Shown here piece after piece: positions 15,626 through 24,255 of a stretch of DNA of 64,000 nt; position 1 is the first letter of the stretch; each line of letters begins with the position of its first letter. The notes under the pieces are model-generated. The model was given only the letters and a program-made list of their open reading frames with translations, was not told the DNA's origin and searched no databases. Source of the stretch: Pseudogemmobacter sp044142105. GTDB taxonomy: Bacteria; Pseudomonadota; Alphaproteobacteria; Rhodobacterales; Rhodobacteraceae. A program made the position numbers and the translations under genes. The DNA lies in assembly GCF_044142105.1 (NCBI RefSeq), contig NZ_JBGTYM010000001.1:966648-1030647 (forward strand), written 5' to 3'.

Positions 15626-16960
15626 TTACAGCTCGTCCAGCGCCTCGACGGCCTTCTGCAGGTCGTCCTTGCCGATTTCCTTCTCGGTCACCTTGGCCTG
15701 ACCCACGATCAGATCGACCACCTTGTCCTCGAAGATCGGCGCGCGCAGCTGCTGCTGCACTTGCGGGTTCTTCTGCACGAACTCGAAATAGGCGCGCTCC
15801 TGGCCCGGATACTGACGCGCCGCCGACAGGACCGCCTGGGTCATCTCGGCATCGGTCACCGTCACTTCGGCCTTCTTGCCCACTTCGGCCAAGAGGAGGC
15901 CCAGGCGCACACGGCGCTCGGCCAGCTTCTTGTGCTCGTCGGTCGGCTCGACATGGCCATGGTTGTGGCCATGCTCTTCCGGATGCTCTTCATGCCACAG
16001 CTGATGCGCGATCTGCGCGGCTTCCGCCTCGACCAGCTTCGAGGGCAGGTCGAACTTCACCAGCCCGTCCAGCTGATCCAGCAGGCCGCGCTTCAGCACC
16101 GCGCGCGAGGCGCCGGCATATTCCGCTTCCAGCCGGCCCGAGACCTGGGTCTTCAGGGCAGCCAGATCCTCGGCGCCGAACTTCTTGGCCAGCTCGTCGT
16201 CGATCTCGGCCGCCTTCGGCTCTTTCACCGCCTTGACGGTGCAGGCGAAGATCGCGGCCTTGCCCGCCAGATGCTTGGCACCGTAATCGGCCGGGAAGTC
16301 CACCTTCACCTCGACCTCGTCGCCAACCTTGGCGCCGACAAGCTGGGCCTCGAAACCCGGGATGAACGAGCCCGAGCCCAGAACCAGCGGGTAATCCTCG
16401 GCCGAACCGCCCTCGAACAGCTCGCCATCGACCGAGCCCTTGAAGTCGATCGTGATCTGGTCGCCATCCTTGGCCTTCGACCCCTTCTTGCGGTCGTCGA
16501 AGCTCTTGGCATTGTCGGCGAGGTTCTTCAGCGCCTCGTCGACCGCCGCGTCATCGGCCTTCACGATCAGCTTTTCCAGCTTGATCTTGCCGGCGTCGAA
16601 ATCCGGGATTTCGGGCAGGGTTTCATAGGACATCTCGACCACGACGTCGCTGCCCTCTTTCCACTCTTCGCCACCCACCATCTTGACGTCGGGCTGCAGG
16701 GCCGGACGGTCGCCGGTCGCCTCGAAATGGTCCTTCATGGCGGTGTCGACGGCATCCTGCATCGCATCGCCCAGGATACGCGGGCCGAACTGCTTTTTCA
16801 GGATGGCCAGCGGCACCTTGCCCTTGCGGAAGCCCTTGATCTCGACCTCGGGCTGCGCCTCGATCAGCTTTTCCTGGACTTTCGCGTCCAGCTCGGCTGC
16901 CGTCACCGTGATGGTGTAGCCGCGCTTGAGGCCGTCTTTCAGGGTCTCGGTGACCTGCAT
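15626..16960 (-). CDS. tig: Trigger factor (ribosome-bound chaperone)
   Basis: Trigger factor meets nascent chains at the ribosomal exit and has prolyl isomerase activity. The 444-residue protein has the N-terminal ribosome-binding domain with GFRKGKVPLAILKKQFG (about residues 44-60), a central FKBP-type domain (DGDQITIDFKGSVDGELFEGG and LGSGSFIPGFE) and the long helical C-terminal chaperone domain containing a His-rich loop (HEEHPEEHGHNHGH). The His-rich loop may bind metal. It lies upstream of a strong terminator and downstream of tRNA-Leu on the same strand. Confidence 0.96.
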   Translation of the reverse strand: MQVTETLKDGLKRGYTITVTAAELDAKVQEKLIEAQPEVEIKGFRKGKVPLAILKKQFGPRILGDAMQDAVDTAMKDHFEATGDRPALQPDVKMVGGEEWKEGSDVVVEMSYETLPEIPDFDAGKIKLEKLIVKADDAAVDEALKNLADNAKSFDDRKKGSKAKDGDQITIDFKGSVDGELFEGGSAEDYPLVLGSGSFIPGFEAQLVGAKVGDEVEVKVDFPADYGAKHLAGKAAIFACTVKAVKEPKAAEIDDELAKKFGAEDLAALKTQVSGRLEAEYAGASRAVLKRGLLDQLDGLVKFDLPSKLVEAEAAQIAHQLWHEEHPEEHGHNHGHVEPTDEHKKLAERRVRLGLLLAEVGKKAEVTVTDAEMTQAVLSAARQYPGQERAYFEFVQKNPQVQQQLRAPIFEDKVVDLIVGQAKVTEKEIGKDDLQKAVEALDEL

Positions 16961-16988
16961 TCGTTTCTCTTCCTTCCCAACCGATCCT

Positions 16989-17073
16989 TGGTGCGGGTGA
17001 AGGGACTTGAACCCCCACGCCGTAAGGCGCCGGAACCTAAATCCGGTGCGTCTGCCAATTCCGCCACACCCGC
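16989..17073 (-). tRNA. tRNA-Leu (anticodon UAG)
   Basis: This 85-nt type II tRNA is read on the minus strand. The acceptor stem GCGGGTG pairs with CACCCGC, followed by discriminator A and encoded CCA. The anticodon stem CCGGA/TCCGG encloses TTTAGGT, which gives UAG. A long variable arm (CGCCTTACGGCG) confirms leucine type. It lies 28 bp upstream of tig on the same strand. Confidence 0.97.
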
Positions 17074-17325
17074 ATACCTACCCCCGGCACGCCCGACCGC
17101 CGCCCCCCTTGCAGGAAGTCGCCAGACCGGACCCCGGAAATTCCGCGCCCTTCTATTACAGGCCGCGCGCGGATGCGAGTCGGAAAATCTTGCCGCATTT
17201 CCGCCACAACCCAGCGACGAAACGGCCGGGCCTGCCCGGATATCTCCCTCGCAGGGGCACATTGCTGCCATAGTTGACGGAAAAAACATGAGGCAGAGTG
17301 CATGTCATGCAGCAGGAGGACCGTC

Positions 17326-17808
17326 ATGGCCCAGCTGACCCTTGCGATATCCGATGTCGAGCTGCGGCGCGACGCGGCGCCCATCCAGGGCATCACGGCA
17401 GGCACCAATGTCCTGACGCTTGACGGCGAATTGCCCGTCCAGTTTCTCGCTCCCGGCGACCGCGTGATCACCCGCGCGGGCGCGCGCAAGCTCATCGACA
17501 TCGAGGTCTCGCTTCTGCGCGGGGTCGAGATGGTGCGCATCTCCGCCTCGGCCCTTGGCCATGACAAACCCGAGGCCGACCTTTTCGTCGCCCCCAGCCA
17601 GCCGGTTTTCGTGCGCGACTGGCGGGCCCAGGCCCTGTTCGGCCGCGACAGCGCCATGGTCGAGGCACAGCGCCTGACCGATGGCGAATATATCCGCCGC
17701 GAGACCGTGGCCGAAGTCCGCCTCTTCACCCTGCGCTTCGCCAGCGAGGAAGTGGTCTATGCCGGCGGGCTGGAACTCGCCTGCAGCCCTGTCCCCGTGA
17801 CCGCCTGA
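17326..17808 (+). CDS. Hint-domain-like protein lacking the nucleophilic Cys
   Basis: The 160-residue protein resembles Hint (hedgehog/intein) domains of the type often found in Rhodobacterales. Around residues 22-55 it reads AGTNVLTLDGELPVQFL and PGDRVITRAGARKL, matching the family xGTxIxTxDGxxPVExLxxGDxVxT pattern. The Cys that normally opens the domain (CFxxGT) is absent, the residue here being Ile or Thr. A histidine-containing HxVL motif is also replaced by SQPVFV. Autoprocessing is therefore unlikely, and a structural or secreted role is inferred. The start has GGAGGA at good spacing. Confidence 0.72.
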   Translation: MAQLTLAISDVELRRDAAPIQGITAGTNVLTLDGELPVQFLAPGDRVITRAGARKLIDIEVSLLRGVEMVRISASALGHDKPEADLFVAPSQPVFVRDWRAQALFGRDSAMVEAQRLTDGEYIRRETVAEVRLFTLRFASEEVVYAGGLELACSPVPVTA

Positions 17809-17860
17809 CCAAAAATCCGTCGAAGAACGTCGCAGAATCCTTACAGGGATTTTGCGCCCC

Positions 17861-19477
17861 TCACAGCCCCAGCGCCCGGAACACTTTCGGCAATTCATCC
17901 GGCAGGTCTTCGGCGATCAGCCCCGGCCCGAAGCTGCGCGCGCATTCCACATGCAGCCAGGCCGCCGTGCAGGCCGCGTCAAAGGACGCAAAGCCCCGTG
18001 CCAAAAGCCCGGTGATGAACCCCGCCAGCACATCCCCCGACCCGGCCGTCGCCAACCAGGGCGCGGCGCGGTCGTAATGGGCCGAGTTGATCGCGCAGCG
18101 CCCCGAGGGGTCGGCGATCACCGTGTCGGGGCCTTTGTAAAGCACCACGCAGCCAGCACGGGCGGCAGCCTCGCGCGTGGCATCGACCTTGGAATAGGCG
18201 GGACCTTTCGTTGCGGGGGCCGCCAGTTTCTCTGCAATGTCGGGGAAGAGGCGGGCGAATTCCCCGGCATGAGGGGTAAGGACGCATCCGTCATGCAGCG
18301 CGGCGAAGAGGTCGGGGGTTCGCGACAGGATCGTCAGCGCATCGGCATCCAGCACAAGCCCCCGCACGCCGTAGGGTGCGTGCTCGGCACGCACCGCCCC
18401 AAGCGCCGCCGCGACCAACCCCGCCTCTCGCGCCCCCGTCCCCATCCCCGGCCCCAGGCACAGCGCATTGATCCGCGCATCCCCCAACACCTCGTCCAGC
18501 GCCGCCCCATCCGCCACGCCCCGCAGCATCACCGCATCCAAGCGAGCGGCGTTCTCGGCGATGGCCTCCGGCGGACACCCCACCGTCACCACCCCCGCCC
18601 CGATCCGAAGCGCCCCCCGCGCCGCCAACCGCGCCGCGCCGCCGCGACCGGAGGGGCCGGAGAGGATGAAGGCGTGGCCGTGGGAGTATTTGTGCCCGTT
18701 GCTCTTTGATAGTGCCCGAGTCTGCGTATCGGTTATCAGCCAAGTGGACTTACCGGCTGCCGCGTCGAACGACAAAGAAGTGAGGCCAATCTCTTTCACT
18801 ACAACTCGCCCGCAGGCAGTTGGGCCCTCGGCGAGAACATGACCATTCTTTTTTCTGTGGAATGTCACCGTCAGGTTTGCCATCGGAGCATGGTCGAAAG
18901 GATTTTCCAGATCCGCGCCCAAGAACCTACCGCTATCGGCGCAGAGACCACTGGGAAGATCGGCTCCAACCACATGCGGGAAAGCATTGTCCCAATGGGA
19001 CGCTGCCTGCCAGCTGTTCAGCTCCATTTGGACGCGGCTCAGGTCTAAGAATGGGCGAACGAGCCCTGTGCCGAACAGCGCATCAATTGCGATGCGCGTT
19101 CCAGGATGATCTTCGGCATAGCCGTCGATGGCTTCATCCGTCAGCGACTTCACCTCCCCCATCCCCAGCCACCGTTCATAGTTCACCCGCGCATCCGGCG
19201 GCAGCCGCTCCGGGTCGCCGTAGAGGAAGACCTCCACCTCCCAGCCCCAGCCCTTCAACAGCCGTGCCACGACAAACCCGTCGCCGCCATTGTTGCCCGG
19301 CCCGCACAGCACCACCGCCCGGTGCGAGGTCGCCTTCAGTTCCGGCCATTCCTCGAAAATCGCCTCGACCACGCCGCGCCCGGCGCGCTCCATCAGCTCA
19401 AGCCCGGTCACCTCGCCCGACGCTATCGCCGCCTGTTCGATGGCCCGCATCTGCGCTGCAGTCAGGAGTTCGGTCAT
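17861..19477 (-). CDS. nnrDE: Bifunctional NAD(P)H-hydrate epimerase / ADP-dependent dehydratase
   Basis: This enzyme repairs damaged NAD(P)HX. It is a 538-residue fusion. The N-terminal epimerase (YjeF_N) has CGPGNNGGDGFVVARLL and ADLPSGLCADSG. The C-terminal ribokinase-like dehydratase has TPHAGEFARL and TAGSGDVLAGFITGLLARG. I chose the ATG at 19477, preceded by AAAGGTG. The part encoding roughly residues 133-252 has markedly lower GC and different codon use from both flanks, although the frame is intact. It is convergent with the Hint gene and divergent from glnB. Confidence 0.94.
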   Translation of the reverse strand: MTELLTAAQMRAIEQAAIASGEVTGLELMERAGRGVVEAIFEEWPELKATSHRAVVLCGPGNNGGDGFVVARLLKGWGWEVEVFLYGDPERLPPDARVNYERWLGMGEVKSLTDEAIDGYAEDHPGTRIAIDALFGTGLVRPFLDLSRVQMELNSWQAASHWDNAFPHVVGADLPSGLCADSGRFLGADLENPFDHAPMANLTVTFHRKKNGHVLAEGPTACGRVVVKEIGLTSLSFDAAAGKSTWLITDTQTRALSKSNGHKYSHGHAFILSGPSGRGGAARLAARGALRIGAGVVTVGCPPEAIAENAARLDAVMLRGVADGAALDEVLGDARINALCLGPGMGTGAREAGLVAAALGAVRAEHAPYGVRGLVLDADALTILSRTPDLFAALHDGCVLTPHAGEFARLFPDIAEKLAAPATKGPAYSKVDATREAAARAGCVVLYKGPDTVIADPSGRCAINSAHYDRAAPWLATAGSGDVLAGFITGLLARGFASFDAACTAAWLHVECARSFGPGLIAEDLPDELPKVFRALGL

Positions 19478-19657
19478 AGAACCGGCACCTTTCGATTCAA
19501 TTCTGCCCAATCTACAGGCGCAATGCACAATTTTTCACCACACGCCCGCATTTTCACCATCGCCGCGCCCCTGCACCTTCCTTGACACATTGTCCCGCCT
19601 CCGGGGAAGTGGTGTGACCAGCCCAAGGAACGGTCCGAAAGACGGGGGAGGCGGCCC

Positions 19658-19996
19658 ATGAAGAAAATCGAAGCGATCATCAAGCCCTTCAAGCTCGACG
19701 AGGTGAAGGAAGCGCTTCAGGAAGCCGGCATCCAGGGTCTCTCGGTGACCGAGGTCAAGGGCTTCGGTCGCCAGAAGGGCCATACCGAACTGTATCGCGG
19801 CGCCGAATATGTCGTCGACTTCCTGCCCAAGGTGAAGATCGAGGTCGTGCTGACCGATGACATGGTCGAAGCCGCCATCGAGGCGATCACCAATGCCGCC
19901 CGCACCGACAAGATCGGCGACGGCAAGATCTTCGTCTCGCCCGTCGAACAGGCGATCCGCATCCGCACCGGCGAAACCGGCGACGACGCGGTCTAA
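19658..19996 (+). CDS. glnB: Nitrogen regulatory protein P-II
   Basis: This 112-residue P-II signal protein integrates 2-oxoglutarate, ATP/ADP and nitrogen status. The uridylylated Tyr51 sits in the T-loop motif GHTELYRGAEYVVDF, and the C-terminal signature DGKIFVSPVEQAIRIRTGE is present. A GGGGGAGG site precedes the ATG. The gene lies 117 bp upstream of glnA on the same strand, the classical alphaproteobacterial glnBA arrangement, which is why I prefer GlnB to GlnK. The upstream 180 bp contains TTGACA at about 19583, a possible -35 box, but no convincing -10 or NtrC palindrome. Confidence 0.95.
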   Translation: MKKIEAIIKPFKLDEVKEALQEAGIQGLSVTEVKGFGRQKGHTELYRGAEYVVDFLPKVKIEVVLTDDMVEAAIEAITNAARTDKIGDGKIFVSPVEQAIRIRTGETGDDAV

Positions 19997-20113
19997 GATT
20001 CGCCGCCTGTTCCGGGGGAATGCCAGTGGCGCACTCCCCCGGGCCAGCCGGCCCCGGCCACCCCGGGCGGCGCAAGCCCCCGACAGTGACAACCCCCAGC
20101 GAAAGGCAGTCAG

Positions 20114-21523
20114 ATGAGCGCCGTAGACAAGGCTCTGAAACTGATCAAGGACGAGGAGGTCGAATATGTCGACATCCGCTTCACCGACCCCAAGGGCAAG
20201 CTCCAGCATGTGACGCTGGTCTCCGATCTGGTCGATGCCGACTTCTTCGAGGAAGGCTTCATGTTCGACGGCTCGTCGATCGCAGGCTGGAAGTCGATCG
20301 ACCAGTCCGACATGAAGCTGATGCCCGATGCGGCCTCGGTCTATATCGACCCGTTCTACGCCGAGAAAACCCTCTGCGTGCATTGCAACGTGGTCGAGCC
20401 CGACACCGGCGAGGCCTATGCACGCTGCCCGCGCCAGACCGCGCTCAAGGCGGAAGCCTATCTGAAGTCCTCGGGCATCGGTGACAGCGCCTATTTCGGC
20501 CCCGAAGCGGAATTCTTCATCTTCGACGACGTGCGCTACAGCGTCTCGCCGAACAAGGTGTCCTATCAGCTCGACGCCGAAGACGCCGCCTGGAACACCG
20601 ATGCGGCCTTCGAAGGCGGCAACCTCGCGCACCGCGCCGGCTACAAGGGCGGCTATTTCCCGGTCAACCCGATCGACACGGCGCAGGATCTGCGCGGTGA
20701 GATGCTGTCCACCATGAAGCGCATGGGCATCAAGGTCGACAAGCACCATCACGAGGTCGCCACCTGCCAGCACGAGCTTGGCATGATCTTCGGCGGTCTG
20801 GTCGAACAGGCCGACAACATCCAGAAGTACAAATATGTCATCCACAACGTCGCGGCCGCCTATGGCAAGACCGTGACCTTCATGCCCAAGCCCATCAAGG
20901 GCGACAACGGCTCGGGGATGCATGTCAACATGTCGATCTGGAAGGGCGGCAAGCCGCTGTTCGCCGGCGACAAATACGCCGATCTCAGCCAGGAGGCGCT
21001 GTATTTCATCGGCGGCATCCTCAAGCATGCCAAGGCGCTGAACGCGCTGACCAACCCGGCGACCAACAGCTACAAGCGCCTGATCCCCGGCTTCGAAGCC
21101 CCGGTGCTGCGCGCCTATTCGGCCCGCAACCGCTCGGGCTGCGTGCGGATCCCGTGGACGGAATCGCCCAAGGCCAAGCGTGTGGAAGCCCGCTTCCCCG
21201 ATCCGGCCGCCAATCCCTACCTGGCCTTCGCCGCGCTGCTGATGGCCGGTCTCGACGGCATCAAGAACAAGATCGACCCCGGCCCGGCCTCGGACAAGGA
21301 TCTTTACGATCTGCCGCCGGAAGAACTGGCCGCCATCCCCACCGTCTGCGGTTCGCTCCGCGAGGCGCTGGAAGAGCTGGAAAAGGACATGGACTTCCTG
21401 CTCGCGGGCGACGTGTTCACCAAAGACCAGCTCGAGGCCTATATCGGCCTGAAATGGGAAGAGGTCTACGCCTTCGAACACACGCCGCATCCGGTGGAAT
21501 ACCAGATGTATTACTCCTGCTAA
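20114..21523 (+). CDS. glnA: Glutamine synthetase type I
   Basis: GlnA makes glutamine from glutamate, ammonia and ATP. The 469-residue protein carries the N-terminal MFDGSSIAGW, the ATP-binding KPIKGDNGSGMHVNMS and the adenylylation loop DLYDLPPEE with the modified Tyr398. That Tyr is the target of the GlnE adenylyltransferase encoded at 55793-58576. It is downstream of glnB and ends at a strong terminator. Confidence 0.97.
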   Translation: MSAVDKALKLIKDEEVEYVDIRFTDPKGKLQHVTLVSDLVDADFFEEGFMFDGSSIAGWKSIDQSDMKLMPDAASVYIDPFYAEKTLCVHCNVVEPDTGEAYARCPRQTALKAEAYLKSSGIGDSAYFGPEAEFFIFDDVRYSVSPNKVSYQLDAEDAAWNTDAAFEGGNLAHRAGYKGGYFPVNPIDTAQDLRGEMLSTMKRMGIKVDKHHHEVATCQHELGMIFGGLVEQADNIQKYKYVIHNVAAAYGKTVTFMPKPIKGDNGSGMHVNMSIWKGGKPLFAGDKYADLSQEALYFIGGILKHAKALNALTNPATNSYKRLIPGFEAPVLRAYSARNRSGCVRIPWTESPKAKRVEARFPDPAANPYLAFAALLMAGLDGIKNKIDPGPASDKDLYDLPPEELAAIPTVCGSLREALEELEKDMDFLLAGDVFTKDQLEAYIGLKWEEVYAFEHTPHPVEYQMYYSC

Positions 21524-21547
21524 GAGCGCGTCTCTTAAGCAGAACTT

Positions 21548-21577
21548 CAAAGGGCGGTCCTTCGGGGCCGCCCTTTT
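21548..21577 (+). terminator. Rho-independent terminator of glnBA
   Basis: AAGGGCGG (21550-21557) pairs with CCGCCCTT (21568-21575), and the 3' arm runs into TTTTCC. It lies 27 bp after the glnA stop. Confidence 0.88.
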
Positions 21578-21725
21578 CCGTGACCGCCGCCGCGCTTGGG
21601 CCGCGGCAATCCGCGCGCAATTCCACGGCTCTGCCATGTTCCGGCCTCTCTCGCGCCGTTAACCGACCCAAGACTCGCCCCCATCGCCTTTCTCTGCCGC
21701 ATTCTGCCGAACTTCCGAGAGACCG

Positions 21726-22538
21726 ATGGCCAAGCAAACCTCCCGCCGCAGCCCCTCCGCCGATCCCGACCGTCCGGGCCGCACGCCGATCTGGTCCGAG
21801 GGCCGGCAGAACCCCCCTTTCGAGCCGCGCGCCTTCGCGCGGGCCAGCCTGATCTTGGGGCGCGAGGCGCTGGCGGGCCTGTTCGGCCGCTGCGCCCTCT
21901 CCGCCGGAACGGCGGGCGATGCCGTCGCTTCCGGGCGCTGGCGCGTGCCCGAGGCGCGGCTCGGACGGACCGGGCGCTACCTGCCGCATCACCAGACCGT
22001 CGCCGCAACCATTCGCGGCGCGGGGGGCATCCTGTCGCGCTCCTCCCACCTGCTCGGCCCGGCCCAGGAACCCACCGCGCCCGCCACGCTTTTCACCCCA
22101 GCCAGCCCGGCCCGGCGCCCGGCGCCGGTCCTGACGGTTGTCCCGGCCGCCCCGGATGCCGAGGCCGCGCCCTTGGCCCACGATCCGGTCGACGGCGCCG
22201 CGCCGCCGGGACAGCGCGACAGCTCGCTCGCCGCCATCCGCCTGATCATGGGCGGCAAACCTGACACGGCCGCCGCGCCCCGGCGCGCTGCCGCCCGCCG
22301 CATCCGCCCCGCCGCGCCGCCGCCCGCGCAGGACATGCTGGGCCTGGGCGAAGCGTCCGAACCGCCTGCCGCCGCGCCGGTGGCGCCGCCCCGGCATGGC
22401 AGCCTCCGTCGCCTGATGGCCGAAGCTACCGCCCGTGCGCTTGCCTATGGCATCCTTGTCATGGCCCTGCCCTGGGGCGCGCTGCGCGCGGGCATCGCCC
22501 ATCTCGACGGCGTCGACCTGCGCAAGCTCGACCGCTAA
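21726..22538 (+). CDS. Hypothetical disordered protein with C-terminal membrane segment
   Basis: I do not assign this 270-residue protein to a family. The first 230 residues are Ala/Pro/Arg-rich and look disordered, with some ordered stretches (ARASLILGREALAGLFGRC). The last 40 residues contain one probable membrane helix (TARALAYGILVMALPWGALR) and a short tail. The ATG lies 9 bases after AGAGA. A long open frame on the other strand covers the same bases, but its translation is low-complexity. The membrane helix and the start context favour this strand. It ends by overlapping the reductase gene of the opposite strand by 4 bases. Confidence 0.55.
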   Translation: MAKQTSRRSPSADPDRPGRTPIWSEGRQNPPFEPRAFARASLILGREALAGLFGRCALSAGTAGDAVASGRWRVPEARLGRTGRYLPHHQTVAATIRGAGGILSRSSHLLGPAQEPTAPATLFTPASPARRPAPVLTVVPAAPDAEAAPLAHDPVDGAAPPGQRDSSLAAIRLIMGGKPDTAAAPRRAAARRIRPAAPPPAQDMLGLGEASEPPAAAPVAPPRHGSLRRLMAEATARALAYGILVMALPWGALRAGIAHLDGVDLRKLDR

Positions 22539-23146
22539 TCCAGCCGCCGCGCCAGCGCCGCAAGATCGCGCGCCAGCCGCGCCTCGAACCGCGCCAGCCG
22601 ATCTGGCGCGACCGTCTCGGCCTGGTAGAGCGCGCGCCAGACAAGCTGCGCCTGCGGCGCGCAGGGTGCCACGATGCCGCGTTTCAACACCCGCCGCAGC
22701 GGCCGCCGCATGGCCAGCCAGTCCCAGAACCCCGGCGCGCCCAGCGTCGTCACCGCCAGGACCGCGCGCAATCCGGTCAGCCGCGCCTCCATCTTGCGCA
22801 AATCCGGTACGGGCGCATAGGCGACGCCCGGCGCCCAGACCCGGTCGAACCAGCCCTTCAGCGCTGCCGGAAAGCCGAACCACCAGGTCGGAAAGACCAG
22901 CACCAGCACCTCCGCCGCCGCCAGCTCGGCCATCTCGGCCCGCGCCGCCCCGGGCACGCCCTGCCGATAGAGCGCCATCTCCTCGGCCGTCAGCCTCGGG
23001 TCAAACCCCTCGGCACAGAGATCGCGCAGCGCCACCTGCCAGCCCTGCCCCCGCGCCAGGTCCTCCAGGCGCAAGGCCAGATGCCGACCCAGGCTGTCCG
23101 CCCCCGGATGCGCCAGCACGATCAGACAGCGCCGCCCGCCGCTCAT
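22535..23146 (-). CDS. NAD(P)H-dependent oxidoreductase, flavodoxin-2 fold
   Basis: This 203-residue FMN/FAD reductase of the YwrO/MdaB/NQO type shows RRCLIVLAHPGADSLG at the N-terminus (flavin phosphate loop), VFPTWWFGFPAALKGWFDRV and APGVAY in the middle, and AVTTLGAPG. Such proteins reduce quinones, azo compounds or flavins in the cytoplasm. It lies 7 bp downstream of the DUF3445 gene, so the two are probably one transcript. The pairing suggests it could supply electrons to the haem protein, but that is inference. Confidence 0.85.
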   Translation of the reverse strand: MSGGRRCLIVLAHPGADSLGRHLALRLEDLARGQGWQVALRDLCAEGFDPRLTAEEMALYRQGVPGAARAEMAELAAAEVLVLVFPTWWFGFPAALKGWFDRVWAPGVAYAPVPDLRKMEARLTGLRAVLAVTTLGAPGFWDWLAMRRPLRRVLKRGIVAPCAPQAQLVWRALYQAETVAPDRLARFEARLARDLAALARRLD

Positions 23147-23153
23147 GGCCGCC

Positions 23154-23948
23154 TCATGGCGCCCGCGGGTGCTGCGCCTCGTGCAGCGCCTGCAATTCGT
23201 CCGCCGACAATGTGTCCGACTGCACCACATAAGTGTGAATCGTGAACACCACGGCCCGCGTCCGCGGCAGCCGCAACAGGCATTGCCGCTCGCAGCGCAC
23301 GAAGACATGCGCCACCGGCCGCGGCCGCCTCTGCCCCTCCAGCCGCGGCTGGAACAGCTCGGGGTCGTCATAAGTCAGGTAATTCATCCGCCACAGCGCC
23401 TGCTCGGGCCGGATCGCGTCGAACAGCCGCTGCACCCGCCGCGCGATGCCGCCATCATAGGGCGGCACCGGCTCGTGGATCGAGATCAGCGCCCGGCCCA
23501 GCTTCTGGCTCAGCGTCCAGCTTGCCGGAAAGCACAGGATCGCCCCGGTCAGGCGATGCTCCTCGCCCGCCTGCTCAAGGATACACAGATCCTCCTGCAC
23601 CAGCCGCCCCAGCACCAGCAGGGGTGCCGCCCGGTCCAGCGCCACCTCCACCCCGTCGGGTCGCTGCACCGATCCCGCGCCGACCCGATAGCCCGGAACC
23701 CCCGCCAGCCGCGCGAGCACCAGATCGTACAGCTCTTCCGCTGCCGCCTGCCCCTCGGGCAACAGCCCATGCACCAGATCGCGCTTCCCGGCGATCAGCC
23801 CGTCGCGCAGCGCCATCTGGCCGGCGAAAGCCTCATCCACCCGCAACCAGTCATCGCCCTCGACGGGCAATATCCCCGGCAGGCGCGCGGTGCGCGGGTC
23901 CATCCAGGGCAGGAACGGCAGGCGGGACTGAAAGACGGCGTTTTCCAT
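23154..23948 (-). CDS. DUF3445 haem-dependent oxidative N-demethylase-like protein
   Basis: This 264-residue protein matches the DUF3445 family, whose studied members (HODM alpha subunit) are haem-dependent oxidative N-demethylases acting on small methylamines. Recognisable parts are WLRVDEAF, GAILCFPASWTLSQKLGR with IHEPVPPY, RMNYLTYDDPELFQP and the C-terminal FTIHTYVVQSDTL. Partner HODM subunits are not seen here, only the flavodoxin-fold reductase 7 bp downstream. AGGGTGG precedes the ATG. The substrate is unknown. Confidence 0.85.
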   Translation of the reverse strand: MENAVFQSRLPFLPWMDPRTARLPGILPVEGDDWLRVDEAFAGQMALRDGLIAGKRDLVHGLLPEGQAAAEELYDLVLARLAGVPGYRVGAGSVQRPDGVEVALDRAAPLLVLGRLVQEDLCILEQAGEEHRLTGAILCFPASWTLSQKLGRALISIHEPVPPYDGGIARRVQRLFDAIRPEQALWRMNYLTYDDPELFQPRLEGQRRPRPVAHVFVRCERQCLLRLPRTRAVVFTIHTYVVQSDTLSADELQALHEAQHPRAP

Positions 23949-24255
23949 GCCGCCACCCTAAAGTGCGCCATGAAAAAGGAAAATCCCCCTCATTCTGGCC
24001 CAGATCCTCCGGCGGTCCGGGGGCAGAGCGCCCGGGCGGCCCCGCGCCCGGCCCGAAGATTTCGCAAGACGCCGCGCCCGGCCCGAAGATTTCGCAAGAC
24101 GCCGCGCCCGATCCGGTGCATCCTTGTCCCAGGGGGCGCGACACCGGCGCCCCCGCACCGGCGGCCGGGCAGACGCGGGCCGCCAGGCCCGGTCTTCGTG
24201 GTCCGGCCCCCGCGCCCCGCCCCATCGGCCGCCCAGGGCCCATGGGAGGGAAGAC
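23949..24255. other. Intergenic region with 30-bp tandem repeat
   Basis: These 307 bases separate the divergent DUF3445 and EF-G-like genes and must hold both promoters. The centre carries a 30-bp tandem repeat, listed separately. The right half is very C/G-rich and encodes no recognisable product. A GGAGGG site lies at 24246, just before the EF-G-like start. Confidence 0.6.
24042..24110. repeat. 30-bp direct tandem repeat, 2.3 copies
   Basis: Two perfect 30-bp units (24042-24071 and 24072-24101) are followed by a 9-base partial third copy (24102-24110). Each unit contains CCCGAAGATTTCGCAAGAC. The identity of the copies implies recent duplication or slippage. It lies in the divergent promoter region of the DUF3445 and EF-G-like genes. 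Confidence 0.95.

Noticed and set aside
19480..19657. NtrC or sigma-54 site upstream of glnB
   Set aside because: TGCACAATTTTTCACCA resembles half of an NtrC site but lacks the second half, and no GG-N10-GC element of sigma-54 type is convincing.
21417..22883. Long minus-strand open frame opposite the 270-residue hypothetical
   Set aside because: Gly/Arg/Ala-rich shadow typical of GC-rich DNA. It also overlaps the 3' end of glnA and extends into the reductase gene in another frame.
24042..24110. CRISPR array
   Set aside because: Copies are directly abutting with no spacers, and there are only 2.3 of them.
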